From Sulfurimonas sp. (GTDB lineage Bacteria; Campylobacterota; Campylobacteria; Campylobacterales; Sulfurimonadaceae): a stretch of DNA of 7,474 bases. The position numbers and the translations under genes were made by a program. Below, piece by piece: positions 1 through 6,395 of the stretch. The stretch covers positions 1 through 7,474 of the forward strand of contig JALWON010000083.1 in assembly GCA_027083475.1 (NCBI GenBank). Direction: 5' to 3'. A model generated the notes under the pieces. It was not told the DNA's origin. It ran no database searches and saw only the letters and a program-made list of their open reading frames with translations. Within the stretch, counting starts at the first letter, position 1; the number at the start of each line of letters is the position of its first letter.

Positions 1-274
1 GAGGGTATCTATTGTCTATCTCTGTTATACCTTCTATCTTCTCTTCTGTTGTATAGCTCTGTGTACTTTTAAGAAAAAAAGATGCGGGAAGTTTTTGTGC
101 TATTGCCTCAAGACACTCTTGAAGTTTTTCGTGTTCTGATGTAAAAGCACATACTATTTTTTGCTCTTTAAGTGTTACTCTCACAGGAATATCAAACTCT
201 CGTATGATACTGATAATATAATTTGGAATATACTGTTGTGTAGAAGAGGTCGAAATTTCAAAGATAAACGCCAT
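1..274 (-). CDS. Putative HydE/HypF-like hydrogenase maturation protein, N-terminal 91 residues (gene runs off the window)
   Basis: This open frame starts at ATG 274 and is still open at base 2, so only the N-terminus (91 residues, beginning MAFIFEIS) is present. An AAGGGAG Shine-Dalgarno (279-285) lies 4 nt upstream, and the gene follows hydC after 47 nt, so it is probably the next gene of the hydABC operon. The fragment holds a short mixed domain, a motif KLPASFFLKS around residues 63-72, and an acidic stretch after it. In Helicobacter and Wolinella, hydABC is followed by hydD (the maturation protease) and hydE, a HypF/Kae1-related accessory protein. The fragment lacks the GxGNxLxxDEG start expected of a HydD protease, and its style resembles the N-terminus of HydE-like proteins. 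That family assignment is from memory and position, not from a diagnostic motif. The existence of the gene is much surer than its function. Confidence 0.6.
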   Translation of the reverse strand, partial: MAFIFEISTSSTQQYIPNYIISIIREFDIPVRVTLKEQKIVCAFTSEHEKLQECLEAIAQKLPASFFLKSTQSYTTEEKIEGITEIDNRYP

Positions 275-278
275 AATG

Positions 279-285
279 CTCCCTT
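279..285 (-). promoter_or_regulatory. Ribosome binding site of the partial gene at 1-274
   Basis: AAGGGAG on the minus strand lies 4 nt before ATG 274. It fixes the start of the truncated gene, and it lies only 8 nt beyond the arm of the hairpin at 294-312, so that structure could affect ribosome access. Confidence 0.6.
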
Positions 286-293
286 GAGTAACC

Positions 294-312
294 CGATACT
301 TTCAAAGTATCG
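294..312 (-). other. Intercistronic perfect hairpin between hydC and the next gene
   Basis: CGATACTTTGAAAGTATCG is a perfect inverted repeat with 9-nt arms around one central base. In RNA it would form a 7-bp stem with a 5-nt loop, or a 6-bp stem with a 7-nt loop. It begins 9 nt after the hydC stop codon. No U-tract follows on the minus strand (next bases GGTTACTC), so it does not look like an intrinsic terminator. An mRNA-stabilising or processing element that sets the ratio of hydABC to the downstream gene is more likely. Confidence 0.55.
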
Positions 313-321
313 AGTACAATT

Positions 322-1050
322 TTATTTGTCAGTTTTAACAAACTTACTACCACCAACAACAATCGCAATATCACCCTCTTTCCAGAAGATTGTGCGCCAT
401 ACTTGATAGTATATATGAAATGCTACCCATGTAATAATAAGCCACATTGTTATATGGTGCACAATACGAACATCCATAAGTGTTGCTGTTGGTCCACCAC
501 CAACCATCCAAGCACTTACAGGAATTGTCCAGTCTGTAACCATGTGGAGCATTGTAGGCCACCATGTTCCAATAGAACTTTGACCAGAGCCAAGACCTTG
601 TACATACATTTGCAGTCCTGTAAAAAGCATCCACCCTAAAAGAAGATGAAAAATCAGAAAATAAACACTATTAAAACTATCTGCATGTGTTGAATCAAAC
701 TCTTTTTTACGGTTGAGTGTCACTAAGTTTACAACAACTGCTCCAAACTCCTTCATATTTTTAGCATTTGGAATTACCTTTTTATAAGACTTCTCAAAAC
801 GACTAAAAAAGAACAGATATGCGATAAGTACAGAGGTAACATCAAAAATAATTGCTACCATAAGATGTCCCCATCTATTCCATGCCATCACATACTTATC
901 TACAGCACCATCAGCCATAAATGTTTGGTAATATGGGTGTGCAATATACAATCCTGTTGCAACTGCAACAATCATAGAAAAGACATTTGTCCAGTGTATA
1001 GCACGCATAGCACCTGTCATACGTTTGACTTGCTTGTGTCCCGCTTTCAT
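322..1050 (-). CDS. hydC: Ni/Fe-hydrogenase di-haem cytochrome b subunit
   Basis: This is the 242-residue membrane anchor that takes electrons from the HydA iron-sulphur chain and passes them to the menaquinone pool. Four hydrophobic helices are visible at about residues 18-37, 63-82, 129-150 and 195-217. Four histidines fit the haem b ligands known in Wolinella HydC (H25, H67, H186, H200): H19 in RAIHW, H62 in WGH, and H198 and H212, which keep the 14-residue spacing. The loop between helices 3 and 4 is long and rich in G, W and T. The start at ATG 1050 has AAAGGAG 6 nt upstream, and that site overlaps the hydB stop codon, so translation is probably coupled. One oddity is that N127 is followed three residues later by Tyr rather than the Gln I recall at the Wolinella quinone site. 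Gene order small-large-cytochrome b and length fit the family, so the call is firm. Confidence 0.95.
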   Translation of the reverse strand: MKAGHKQVKRMTGAMRAIHWTNVFSMIVAVATGLYIAHPYYQTFMADGAVDKYVMAWNRWGHLMVAIIFDVTSVLIAYLFFFSRFEKSYKKVIPNAKNMKEFGAVVVNLVTLNRKKEFDSTHADSFNSVYFLIFHLLLGWMLFTGLQMYVQGLGSGQSSIGTWWPTMLHMVTDWTIPVSAWMVGGGPTATLMDVRIVHHITMWLIITWVAFHIYYQVWRTIFWKEGDIAIVVGGSKFVKTDK

Positions 1051-1056
1051 AATAAG

Positions 1057-1063
1057 CTCCTTT
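1057..1063 (-). promoter_or_regulatory. hydC ribosome binding site overlapping the hydB stop codon
   Basis: The minus strand reads TAAAGGAG, in which the hydB TAA stop (1064-1062) runs into the AAAGGAG site. A 6-nt spacer leads to hydC ATG 1050. A ribosome terminating on hydB would cover this site, which is the arrangement expected for translational coupling. Confidence 0.7.
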
Positions 1064-2843
1064 AGATACTACATTGAGTATCTATTTTATAGACACCAAG
1101 CTCTTTACCTTTTGTATCTACTACATGCACAGCACAAGCGATACAAGGGTCAAAACTATGTACAGTACGAATAATTTCTAAAGGTTGTTCAGGATCGGCA
1201 ACTTTCGTACCAATAAGAGAGGCTTCATAAGCTCCCATTCTTCCTTTATAATCTCGTGGACCTGCATTCCAAGTTGAAGGGACAACAGCTTGGTAATTTG
1301 TAATTTTTCCTTCATCTATCTTTACCCAGTGACCTAAAGAACCACGTGGTGCTTCTGCAAGACCCATACCCTTTGTTTTTACACTTACCTTATCAAAATC
1401 AAATTCTGTCCAAGTGCTTAAATCACCACCAGCGGCATTGGCTGCAAGTTCATCTACCCACTCCATCATTGCATCTGACATAAGTTCTGTCTCTATTGCA
1501 CGAGCTGCAGTACGACCAACTGTACTAAAGAGTACAGAAACTGGTAAATTTCCTCGCTCTAAAAAGTTCATTACATATTTTGTAATACGCTCATCTTTTC
1601 TTGCAACACCAACAACCATACGTGCTAAAGGTCCAACCTCTACACGAGTATCATTATAAATCGGTGTCTTAATCCAAGAGTATTTCTCATCAGTTTTTAA
1701 GTATGCTATACCATCATCACGTTTGTCAAGCCCTGTATATTTAGGAATTGTTGTTCCTTCATAAGGGTGTTCTGGTGCACCTGTACCTTCATACCAAGAG
1801 TGTGTCACATCTTCTGCAATTTTCTCAGGATCCACATCTTCTACCTTAGAAATATCTCCACCATACACTATACCACTAGGAAAGAGTGTTTTTGCATTGT
1901 AAAAACCTGTATCATCAAGACGGAAATCTCCATAAGACATATAGTTAAGAAGTCCTCCTCCTGTGCCACCAACACCCTTACCTGCCATCAACTCTGTAAA
2001 AGTTGCTTTAGAATCTGTTGCTTCATCTGCATACATTGTTCCAGCCATATAAACATCAGGAAGATATGCTTTTTTTACAAAGTCAGTGCTAAGTTTCAAC
2101 AGGTCTTTAAAGAGTGCTATACGAGCAGGATTTTGAATATCTTGTACACAGGTTACCCCACCAACTACTATAGATTGAGGGTGTGGATTTTTTCCACCAA
2201 AGATAGCCTGCATCTTTGCCATCTCTCTTTGAATATCAAGTGCTTGCAAATAATGAGCAACACCAATCAAGTTTTGTTCGGGAGTAAGCTTATAGTGCTT
2301 GTTCCCCCAATACCCATTTCCAAAAATACCTAAACGCCCTTGTTTGACAAATTTTGCTACTCTTGCTTGTATCTCTTCAAATTTTGTAGCACCCTCTACA
2401 TAAGGAATGGTACCAGCAACCTTCGCCCATTTCACAGCTTCCTCAGCTGTCTTTTTTGGATCTGCGGAAAGTGCTGAGACAACATCAACAAAATCAAGTG
2501 CATGAAGATGATAAAAATGAACAAGATGATCATGTAAATAAAGAGAGCCTTGTATTAGATTACGCACAATCCGAGCATTTTTAGGAATTGTTATGTCAAA
2601 AGCATCTTCTACCGACTCTATACTTCTTTGGTAGTGTGTTCCTGTACAAACACCACAAATACGCATTGCCAAAAGACCTGCATCTCTGGGGTCTCTTCCT
2701 TTTAAAATTGTTTCAATCCCACGAAAAAGAGTAGAAGAGCTATAAGCATCCACAATAGTGTTGTTCTCATCTATCACCGCTTCGATTCTTAAATGTCCCT
2801 CAATTCTCGTAATTGGATCTACTACTATATGTTTTTTTGCCAT
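1062..2843 (-). CDS. hydB: Respiratory uptake [NiFe]-hydrogenase large (catalytic) subunit
   Basis: This is the 593-residue catalytic subunit that splits H2 at a Ni-Fe(CN)2CO centre in the periplasm. The N-terminal ligand motif RICGVC (C63, C66) and the C-terminal motif DPCIACAVH (C567, C570, H573) supply the four nickel-binding cysteines. The conserved RIEGH element is at residues 13-17. After H573 a 20-residue tail remains. In this family the tail is removed by a specific endopeptidase (HydD/HyaD type) once nickel is inserted, and that protease is not encoded in this window. There is no signal peptide, as expected, because the folded subunit is carried through the Tat pore by HydA. Gas-channel positions (V65 in CGVC and L113 in FYHL) are those of ordinary wide-channel enzymes. 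ATG 2843 overlaps the hydA TAA stop by one base (TAATG), with GGAGGAG 7 nt upstream. Confidence 0.98.
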   Translation of the reverse strand: MAKKHIVVDPITRIEGHLRIEAVIDENNTIVDAYSSSTLFRGIETILKGRDPRDAGLLAMRICGVCTGTHYQRSIESVEDAFDITIPKNARIVRNLIQGSLYLHDHLVHFYHLHALDFVDVVSALSADPKKTAEEAVKWAKVAGTIPYVEGATKFEEIQARVAKFVKQGRLGIFGNGYWGNKHYKLTPEQNLIGVAHYLQALDIQREMAKMQAIFGGKNPHPQSIVVGGVTCVQDIQNPARIALFKDLLKLSTDFVKKAYLPDVYMAGTMYADEATDSKATFTELMAGKGVGGTGGGLLNYMSYGDFRLDDTGFYNAKTLFPSGIVYGGDISKVEDVDPEKIAEDVTHSWYEGTGAPEHPYEGTTIPKYTGLDKRDDGIAYLKTDEKYSWIKTPIYNDTRVEVGPLARMVVGVARKDERITKYVMNFLERGNLPVSVLFSTVGRTAARAIETELMSDAMMEWVDELAANAAGGDLSTWTEFDFDKVSVKTKGMGLAEAPRGSLGHWVKIDEGKITNYQAVVPSTWNAGPRDYKGRMGAYEASLIGTKVADPEQPLEIIRTVHSFDPCIACAVHVVDTKGKELGVYKIDTQCSI

Positions 2844-4078
2844 TATGCTTCTCCTCCATCTTCTTTTTTACCTGCGACTGCACTTGCTACTGCATGAATA
2901 CCTATACCTATACCTGCAGCAGTGAGCAGACCTAAACCAAACTCATCTACAGTTTTCTCAACTCCACCTGTTGGTGCTTTTATTTTTGCATCTGCCATTG
3001 GACGCTCATATGCATACTTATCCCAAAAATCTGGTTCAGAACACCCTATACAACCACGACCAACACCAATAGGCCAATTCACTCCCTCGTTATAACGAAC
3101 AATAGAACAGTTATTAAATGTCATTGGTCCCTTACATCCCATCTTATAAAGACAGAAATTGTTTTTTGCACCCTCATCACCCCACTCTTCTACATACTCC
3201 CCTGCATCAAAGTGTGCACGTCGCTCACAGTTATCGTGAATACGATACCCAAAGGCGAATTTAGGACGTAGGAGAGAATCTAACTCAGGTACTTGACCTG
3301 TTAAAATGTAGTGAAGAATAACACCAACCATATTTGCAGGATTAGCAGGGCAAGCAGGAATATTAATAAGTGGTTTCCCTTTTACAACATCCATAACACC
3401 TACAGCTCCTGTTGGATTTGGTGCAGCGGCAGGAATACCACCAAATGTAGCACACGAGCCAACAGCTACAACAGCTGCTGCATGCTTAGAAACTCTTAAA
3501 AGATGCTCATGAAATGTTTCACCACTTGCACCAATAGTTCCAAATTGTCCATCCATACCAAGAGGAACTGCACCCTCTACAAATAGAAGATATTTATCTT
3601 TAAAAGTCTCCATTGCATCTTCAAGTTGCTTTTCTGCTTGATGTCCAGAAGCTGCTTGAAGAGTTTCATGAAACTCCAAAGAGATAATATCTAAAACAAT
3701 CTCATCAATTTTTGGTCCATCTGAACGCAGAAGTGCTTCAGAGTTTCCAGCACAGTCTGAGAGTTCTAACCAAATAACAGGTGCTCTATTCATTAATAAT
3801 GCAGCATCTGCTACTAAAGGAGTAAATGAAGCAGGAAGCATCAGCATACCTGTAACAGCACTTGCCCACTTCATAAAATCTCTTCTATTAACACCTTGTG
3901 TTTCTAACACATCACTAATATCTAATCTATTGTTAATCGGTGTTTGTGTTTTTAACTCCTCTATTCTTGCTTGACATGTTTGAAATAACTTTTCATAGTA
4001 AGCATCACCCTTATTCGTCTCAACACGAGCACTTTTGGAAGTAAAAAGTTTTTTTACACCCTCTATTCTATCTGCCAT
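2843..4078 (-). CDS. hydA: Respiratory uptake [NiFe]-hydrogenase small subunit with Tat signal and membrane anchor
   Basis: This is the electron-transfer subunit of the membrane-bound uptake hydrogenase. I chose ATG 4078 (411 residues) because AGAAGGGG sits 6 nt upstream. The frame stays open to a TTG at 4144 and an ATG at 4117, but both have weak sites and lie inside the candidate promoter. A Tat motif NRRDFMKW (R65, R66) is followed by a hydrophobic core and probable cleavage near VADA. The N-region before the twin Arg is unusually long. Distal-cluster ligands are H281, C284, C309 and C315; medial [3Fe-4S] ligands are C324, C343 and C346; proximal ligands are C109, C209 and C243. The fourth proximal position is Asn (N112, in DCAGNSEALL), where the family normally has Cys. 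The extra cysteines of O2-tolerant six-Cys proximal clusters are also absent (Gly at both sites). A C-terminal helix (about 380-402) with H395 anchors it next to HydC. Confidence 0.96.
   Translation of the reverse strand: MADRIEGVKKLFTSKSARVETNKGDAYYEKLFQTCQARIEELKTQTPINNRLDISDVLETQGVNRRDFMKWASAVTGMLMLPASFTPLVADAALLMNRAPVIWLELSDCAGNSEALLRSDGPKIDEIVLDIISLEFHETLQAASGHQAEKQLEDAMETFKDKYLLFVEGAVPLGMDGQFGTIGASGETFHEHLLRVSKHAAAVVAVGSCATFGGIPAAAPNPTGAVGVMDVVKGKPLINIPACPANPANMVGVILHYILTGQVPELDSLLRPKFAFGYRIHDNCERRAHFDAGEYVEEWGDEGAKNNFCLYKMGCKGPMTFNNCSIVRYNEGVNWPIGVGRGCIGCSEPDFWDKYAYERPMADAKIKAPTGGVEKTVDEFGLGLLTAAGIGIGIHAVASAVAGKKEDGGEA
2851..2857 (-). promoter_or_regulatory. hydB ribosome binding site inside the hydA 3' end
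   Basis: GGAGGAG lies 7 nt upstream of hydB ATG 2843 and within the last codons of hydA. With the one-base TAATG overlap this supports strong, coupled translation of the two hydrogenase subunits. Confidence 0.7.
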
Positions 4079-4101
4079 AGTCAACCCCTTCTCTTCAGTA
4101 T

Positions 4102-4117
4102 ATGAATAATCATTCAT
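4102..4117. promoter_or_regulatory. Candidate operator: perfect 6+6 inverted repeat upstream of hydA
   Basis: ATGAATGATTATTCAT (minus strand) has perfect 6-nt arms around a 4-nt centre. It overlaps the edge of the candidate -10 box and covers the expected transcription start of hydA. A protein bound here would block initiation. The regulator is unknown; Fur- or NikR-type repressors bind AT-rich dyads of this general kind, and the TetR product encoded upstream is another candidate. AT-rich DNA makes such dyads fairly common, so this is a suggestion only. Confidence 0.35.
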
Positions 4118-4144
4118 TATGCTACTCAATAATAACTTAAACAA
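4116..4144 (-). promoter_or_regulatory. Candidate sigma-70 promoter for hydABC
   Basis: In the 135-nt gap between the two hydrogenase gene pairs the minus strand holds TTGTTT (4144-4139), a 17-nt spacer and CATAAT (4121-4116). The -10 box matches consensus at five of six bases and the -35 box is weak, which is usual in Campylobacterota. Transcription would start near 4108-4110, giving a leader of about 30 nt before ATG 4078, and this supports that start over the longer frame. The hydABC genes may therefore be transcribed separately from the upstream TetR-hydrogenase unit. Confidence 0.4.
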
Positions 4145-4213
4145 ATATTAGTTTTATTAATTTAATCTAAAATTCTTTTTTTCTTATTTGGTTTTCGGAC
4201 TAAGAGGAAATAT

Positions 4214-5512
4214 TTAGTGTGTTGTACAAACTGAGCAGACATCAAATGTTCTAAAAACAAATTCTGCTTCTTGCTTGTTGAGTCCTATCATTGCTTTTTG
4301 TGCTGGAGAAGGTTTTAGTTTTGTTCCACTTGAGATATTCCATTGAGTTGGTGTTATAATTTCATATCTTTCAATAATACCCTCTTTGAGTTTTATTTTA
4401 TGTATAAGTGGTCCACGGGGTGCTTCTACAACACCGATACCTTGTGCTGTTACTTTTGAGAGAGTCACACTTTTTGTACAGGAATCTTGTGTAATATCTA
4501 TCTCCTTCACTAAGTCTAAGGAGTGTTGCAATAGATAGACCATCTCATAGATACGAGCCATAGCTCTTGTGTAATTGCTATCTTTATAGCGTCTATGCAT
4601 ATTTTTAATAAGCTTCACATCTTTAGAGATTAAACGGGCTAAAGGTCCTGTTTCATAGAATGCATTTTTATACAAAGCATTTTTTGCATAACTTTTCTCT
4701 TGTGGTGAAAATGCATCTTCAACATGAACTTTTGTAATATCTACATTATAAAGACGAGTTGCTCTTGACTTTGCTATTTGTGTAAAACGATGCTCCCCTA
4801 AAACAATAAAATCATCATGGGAAAATCCTTTTTTATGCATTCTTAGATCAAAAAGAGCTTGTTCAACACTAGAGACATCACTCGCAATTTTATTGAAATT
4901 TTTACAAGATTCAAAAGAGAGAAAATTTTGCACTGTTGTACCAAGTGTTTCTTTCTCTAAAAAGTCACTCAATTTTTCTAAATGTGCTCTGAGTTGCATC
5001 AATTCTATATATGTTGGATCACTTGTCACTCCACCTGGAATCATATATGAGGAATGAGGCCACTGTCCTGCAAGAATTGCTAATGCTTTTGTAGCCAAAG
5101 AGGCTCCATAGGCACCTTTGAGTGGAGTAAGAGATAGTGTAATATTTTCAAAATTATTGAGTTGGGGTATGAGGACGAGATAGAGCCATTTGAGATGATT
5201 TTGGATGATTTCTAGTGTTAAAGTAAGCTCTCGCATATTTTGTGCTTTGTTTGAGACTTCTATAGGGTGTCCACTATTTTTATAAGCATCTTCTATGGCT
5301 CTCACTGTTGCCATTAAGTGCGCATGTCCACATATACCACAAACCCTTGGAGTGATTACTAAAGCATCTAAAGCACTCTTTCCTTTGAGCATATTTTCCA
5401 TACCCCGAAAATGAGGAAAAACTACTGTTACAAAATCTACCCTCTTCTCTTGCATTTCAAAGTAAAGAGATGCCTCTCCCTCTATATGATCAATGATCTC
5501 TTTTGTAATCAA
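4214..5512 (-). CDS. Cytoplasmic group 2-like [NiFe]-hydrogenase large subunit (HupV/HoxC-like), unprocessed type
   Basis: This 432-residue catalytic subunit belongs with the small subunit just upstream. Nickel ligands are C58 and C61 in RVCGIC and C426 and C429 in DVCSVCTTH. The stop codon directly follows H432, so there is no tail to be cleaved by a maturation protease. The same is known for H2-sensing hydrogenases such as Ralstonia HoxC. The usual Pro of DPCxxC is Val here. The start is TTG 5512: AAGGAG lies 6 nt upstream, an in-frame TGA directly precedes the TTG, and the conserved HIEGE element begins at residue 9, so no other start fits well. The gene overlaps the small-subunit gene by 23 nt. 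The protein is shorter than HydB. It could be an H2 sensor or a soluble uptake enzyme, such as the group 2 enzymes proposed in Aquifex to supply electrons for CO2 fixation. The sequence alone does not decide. Confidence 0.92.
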   Translation of the reverse strand: MITKEIIDHIEGEASLYFEMQEKRVDFVTVVFPHFRGMENMLKGKSALDALVITPRVCGICGHAHLMATVRAIEDAYKNSGHPIEVSNKAQNMRELTLTLEIIQNHLKWLYLVLIPQLNNFENITLSLTPLKGAYGASLATKALAILAGQWPHSSYMIPGGVTSDPTYIELMQLRAHLEKLSDFLEKETLGTTVQNFLSFESCKNFNKIASDVSSVEQALFDLRMHKKGFSHDDFIVLGEHRFTQIAKSRATRLYNVDITKVHVEDAFSPQEKSYAKNALYKNAFYETGPLARLISKDVKLIKNMHRRYKDSNYTRAMARIYEMVYLLQHSLDLVKEIDITQDSCTKSVTLSKVTAQGIGVVEAPRGPLIHKIKLKEGIIERYEIITPTQWNISSGTKLKPSPAQKAMIGLNKQEAEFVFRTFDVCSVCTTH

Positions 5513-6395
5513 TCAAAACTCCTTCAAGTCTTTTTATGTGAAATGTCTTAGCCATACCTGCTACAGTAAGGTATGCACGTTTAGAGACACCCAAAGGCAC
5601 ATCTTGAGGAATAGACATATTTGTTTTTGTTTGGAAGTAATTAGTTCTTGGAAAAGAAGGTTCTGTACATCCAAAACAGGGTGTACCAACTCGTGTTTTT
5701 GAGCTTACTTCATTCCAAAGTATTGTGTTGCAAGATGCATGAGTAAGTGGTGCTCGACACCCTTGTTCATAAAAAAGACATCCCTCTTTCAGCCCAAAAC
5801 CTTTTGTATCTACCTTCCATTCAAAGTACTCATTACGAGTACACCCATGATGTGCTAAGGAGCTATACAACTCTCGTGGTCTTTGTAAATCATCTACAAC
5901 AATAGTGTGCTTTGCTAAAAGCATCTGTAGTGTAGTCGCTAACCACTCAGGATGTACAGGACATCCTGAGAGATTAATGACTCTTTTTTTGTATGCTATC
6001 AGTGGTCCACCCTCTTCCTCAACTTTATAGAGTAACCCACTATTTCTCTCTGGAGCGAGAGATTGAAACATACCACCAAAACTTGCACAGGTTCCAAGAG
6101 CAATAATATGTTCTGCATGCAATGCATAGTAAGGAAGTATCTCTTTTAGTGGTATATTATTTCTTGTAAATTCAGGGTCGTATGTACCCTCAAAAATCAA
6201 AATATCACAACTATTTTGTAATGAGGTGATTTCACTTAGAGAGAATGTAGAAGCTAAAAGCGGATGATAAAGCAACTCAAATTTATCAAGAAGTTGCTCT
6301 AATGATTCTAAATTTAAAAAGGAGTGAGAGTTCCCATTACAGGTCACTCCTTGTAACCAAAGAAGTTTTGGTTTAGTCTCTGTGTTTAAGTGCAT
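5490..6395 (-). CDS. Cytoplasmic group 2-like [NiFe]-hydrogenase small subunit (HupU/HoxB-like)
   Basis: This 301-residue iron-sulphur subunit is the partner of the large subunit at 4214-5512. It has no Tat signal and no C-terminal membrane helix, so it should be cytoplasmic. Distal-cluster ligands are H182, C185, C206 and C213; medial-cluster cysteines are C222, C240 and C243 (GTPCFGCTEPSFPR region); proximal ligands are C19, C103 and C145. The N-terminal motif reads VTCNGNSHSFLN, so N22 occupies the place of the second Cys of the proximal CxxC. The GCRAPLTHA and CFGCTEPSFP segments are typical of group 2 small subunits. ATG 6395 lies 23 nt inside the TetR gene. I see no good Shine-Dalgarno before it, and an in-frame TAA lies four codons upstream, so translation is probably coupled to the regulator. 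No histidine kinase of the HoxJ/HupT kind is present in the window. Confidence 0.93.
   Translation of the reverse strand: MHLNTETKPKLLWLQGVTCNGNSHSFLNLESLEQLLDKFELLYHPLLASTFSLSEITSLQNSCDILIFEGTYDPEFTRNNIPLKEILPYYALHAEHIIALGTCASFGGMFQSLAPERNSGLLYKVEEEGGPLIAYKKRVINLSGCPVHPEWLATTLQMLLAKHTIVVDDLQRPRELYSSLAHHGCTRNEYFEWKVDTKGFGLKEGCLFYEQGCRAPLTHASCNTILWNEVSSKTRVGTPCFGCTEPSFPRTNYFQTKTNMSIPQDVPLGVSKRAYLTVAGMAKTFHIKRLEGVLIDYKRDH
5519..5524 (-). promoter_or_regulatory. Ribosome binding site that decides the TTG start of the second large subunit
   Basis: The minus strand reads AAGGAG, then six bases ending in TGA, then TTG (5512-5510). The in-frame TGA rules out any start further upstream, and the optimal spacing makes TTG the initiator. 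Confidence 0.75.

Noticed and set aside
371..634. An 87-codon minus-strand frame overlapping hydC in another frame
   Set aside because: hydC in its own frame has haem ligands and membrane helices. The alternative product is a Tyr/Trp/Cys-rich shadow with no ribosome site.
1767..2333. A 188-codon open frame on the plus strand inside hydB
   Set aside because: It is antisense to the conserved catalytic subunit, is rich in Cys, Ile and His from complementary codon bias, and has no ribosome site or recognisable domain.
3743..3754. O2-tolerant six-cysteine proximal cluster in HydA
   Set aside because: Both supernumerary cysteine positions are Gly (CAGN and CATFGG), so that known mechanism does not apply.
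4079..4144. N-terminal extension of HydA to TTG 4144 or ATG 4117
   Set aside because: Both upstream starts have poor ribosome sites and lie in the candidate promoter, while ATG 4078 has AGAAGGGG at 6 nt. The choice is likely but not certain.
4175..4195. Shared T-run plus TATTTGGTT string, also present near 7114-7131
   Set aside because: The exact match is nine bases beside homopolymer T in AT-rich spacers, so chance explains it.
4170..4210. Terminator between the two hydrogenase gene pairs
   Set aside because: The only pairing is a weak CTTA/TAAG with a large loop, and on the transcribed strand it is followed by A rather than U residues.
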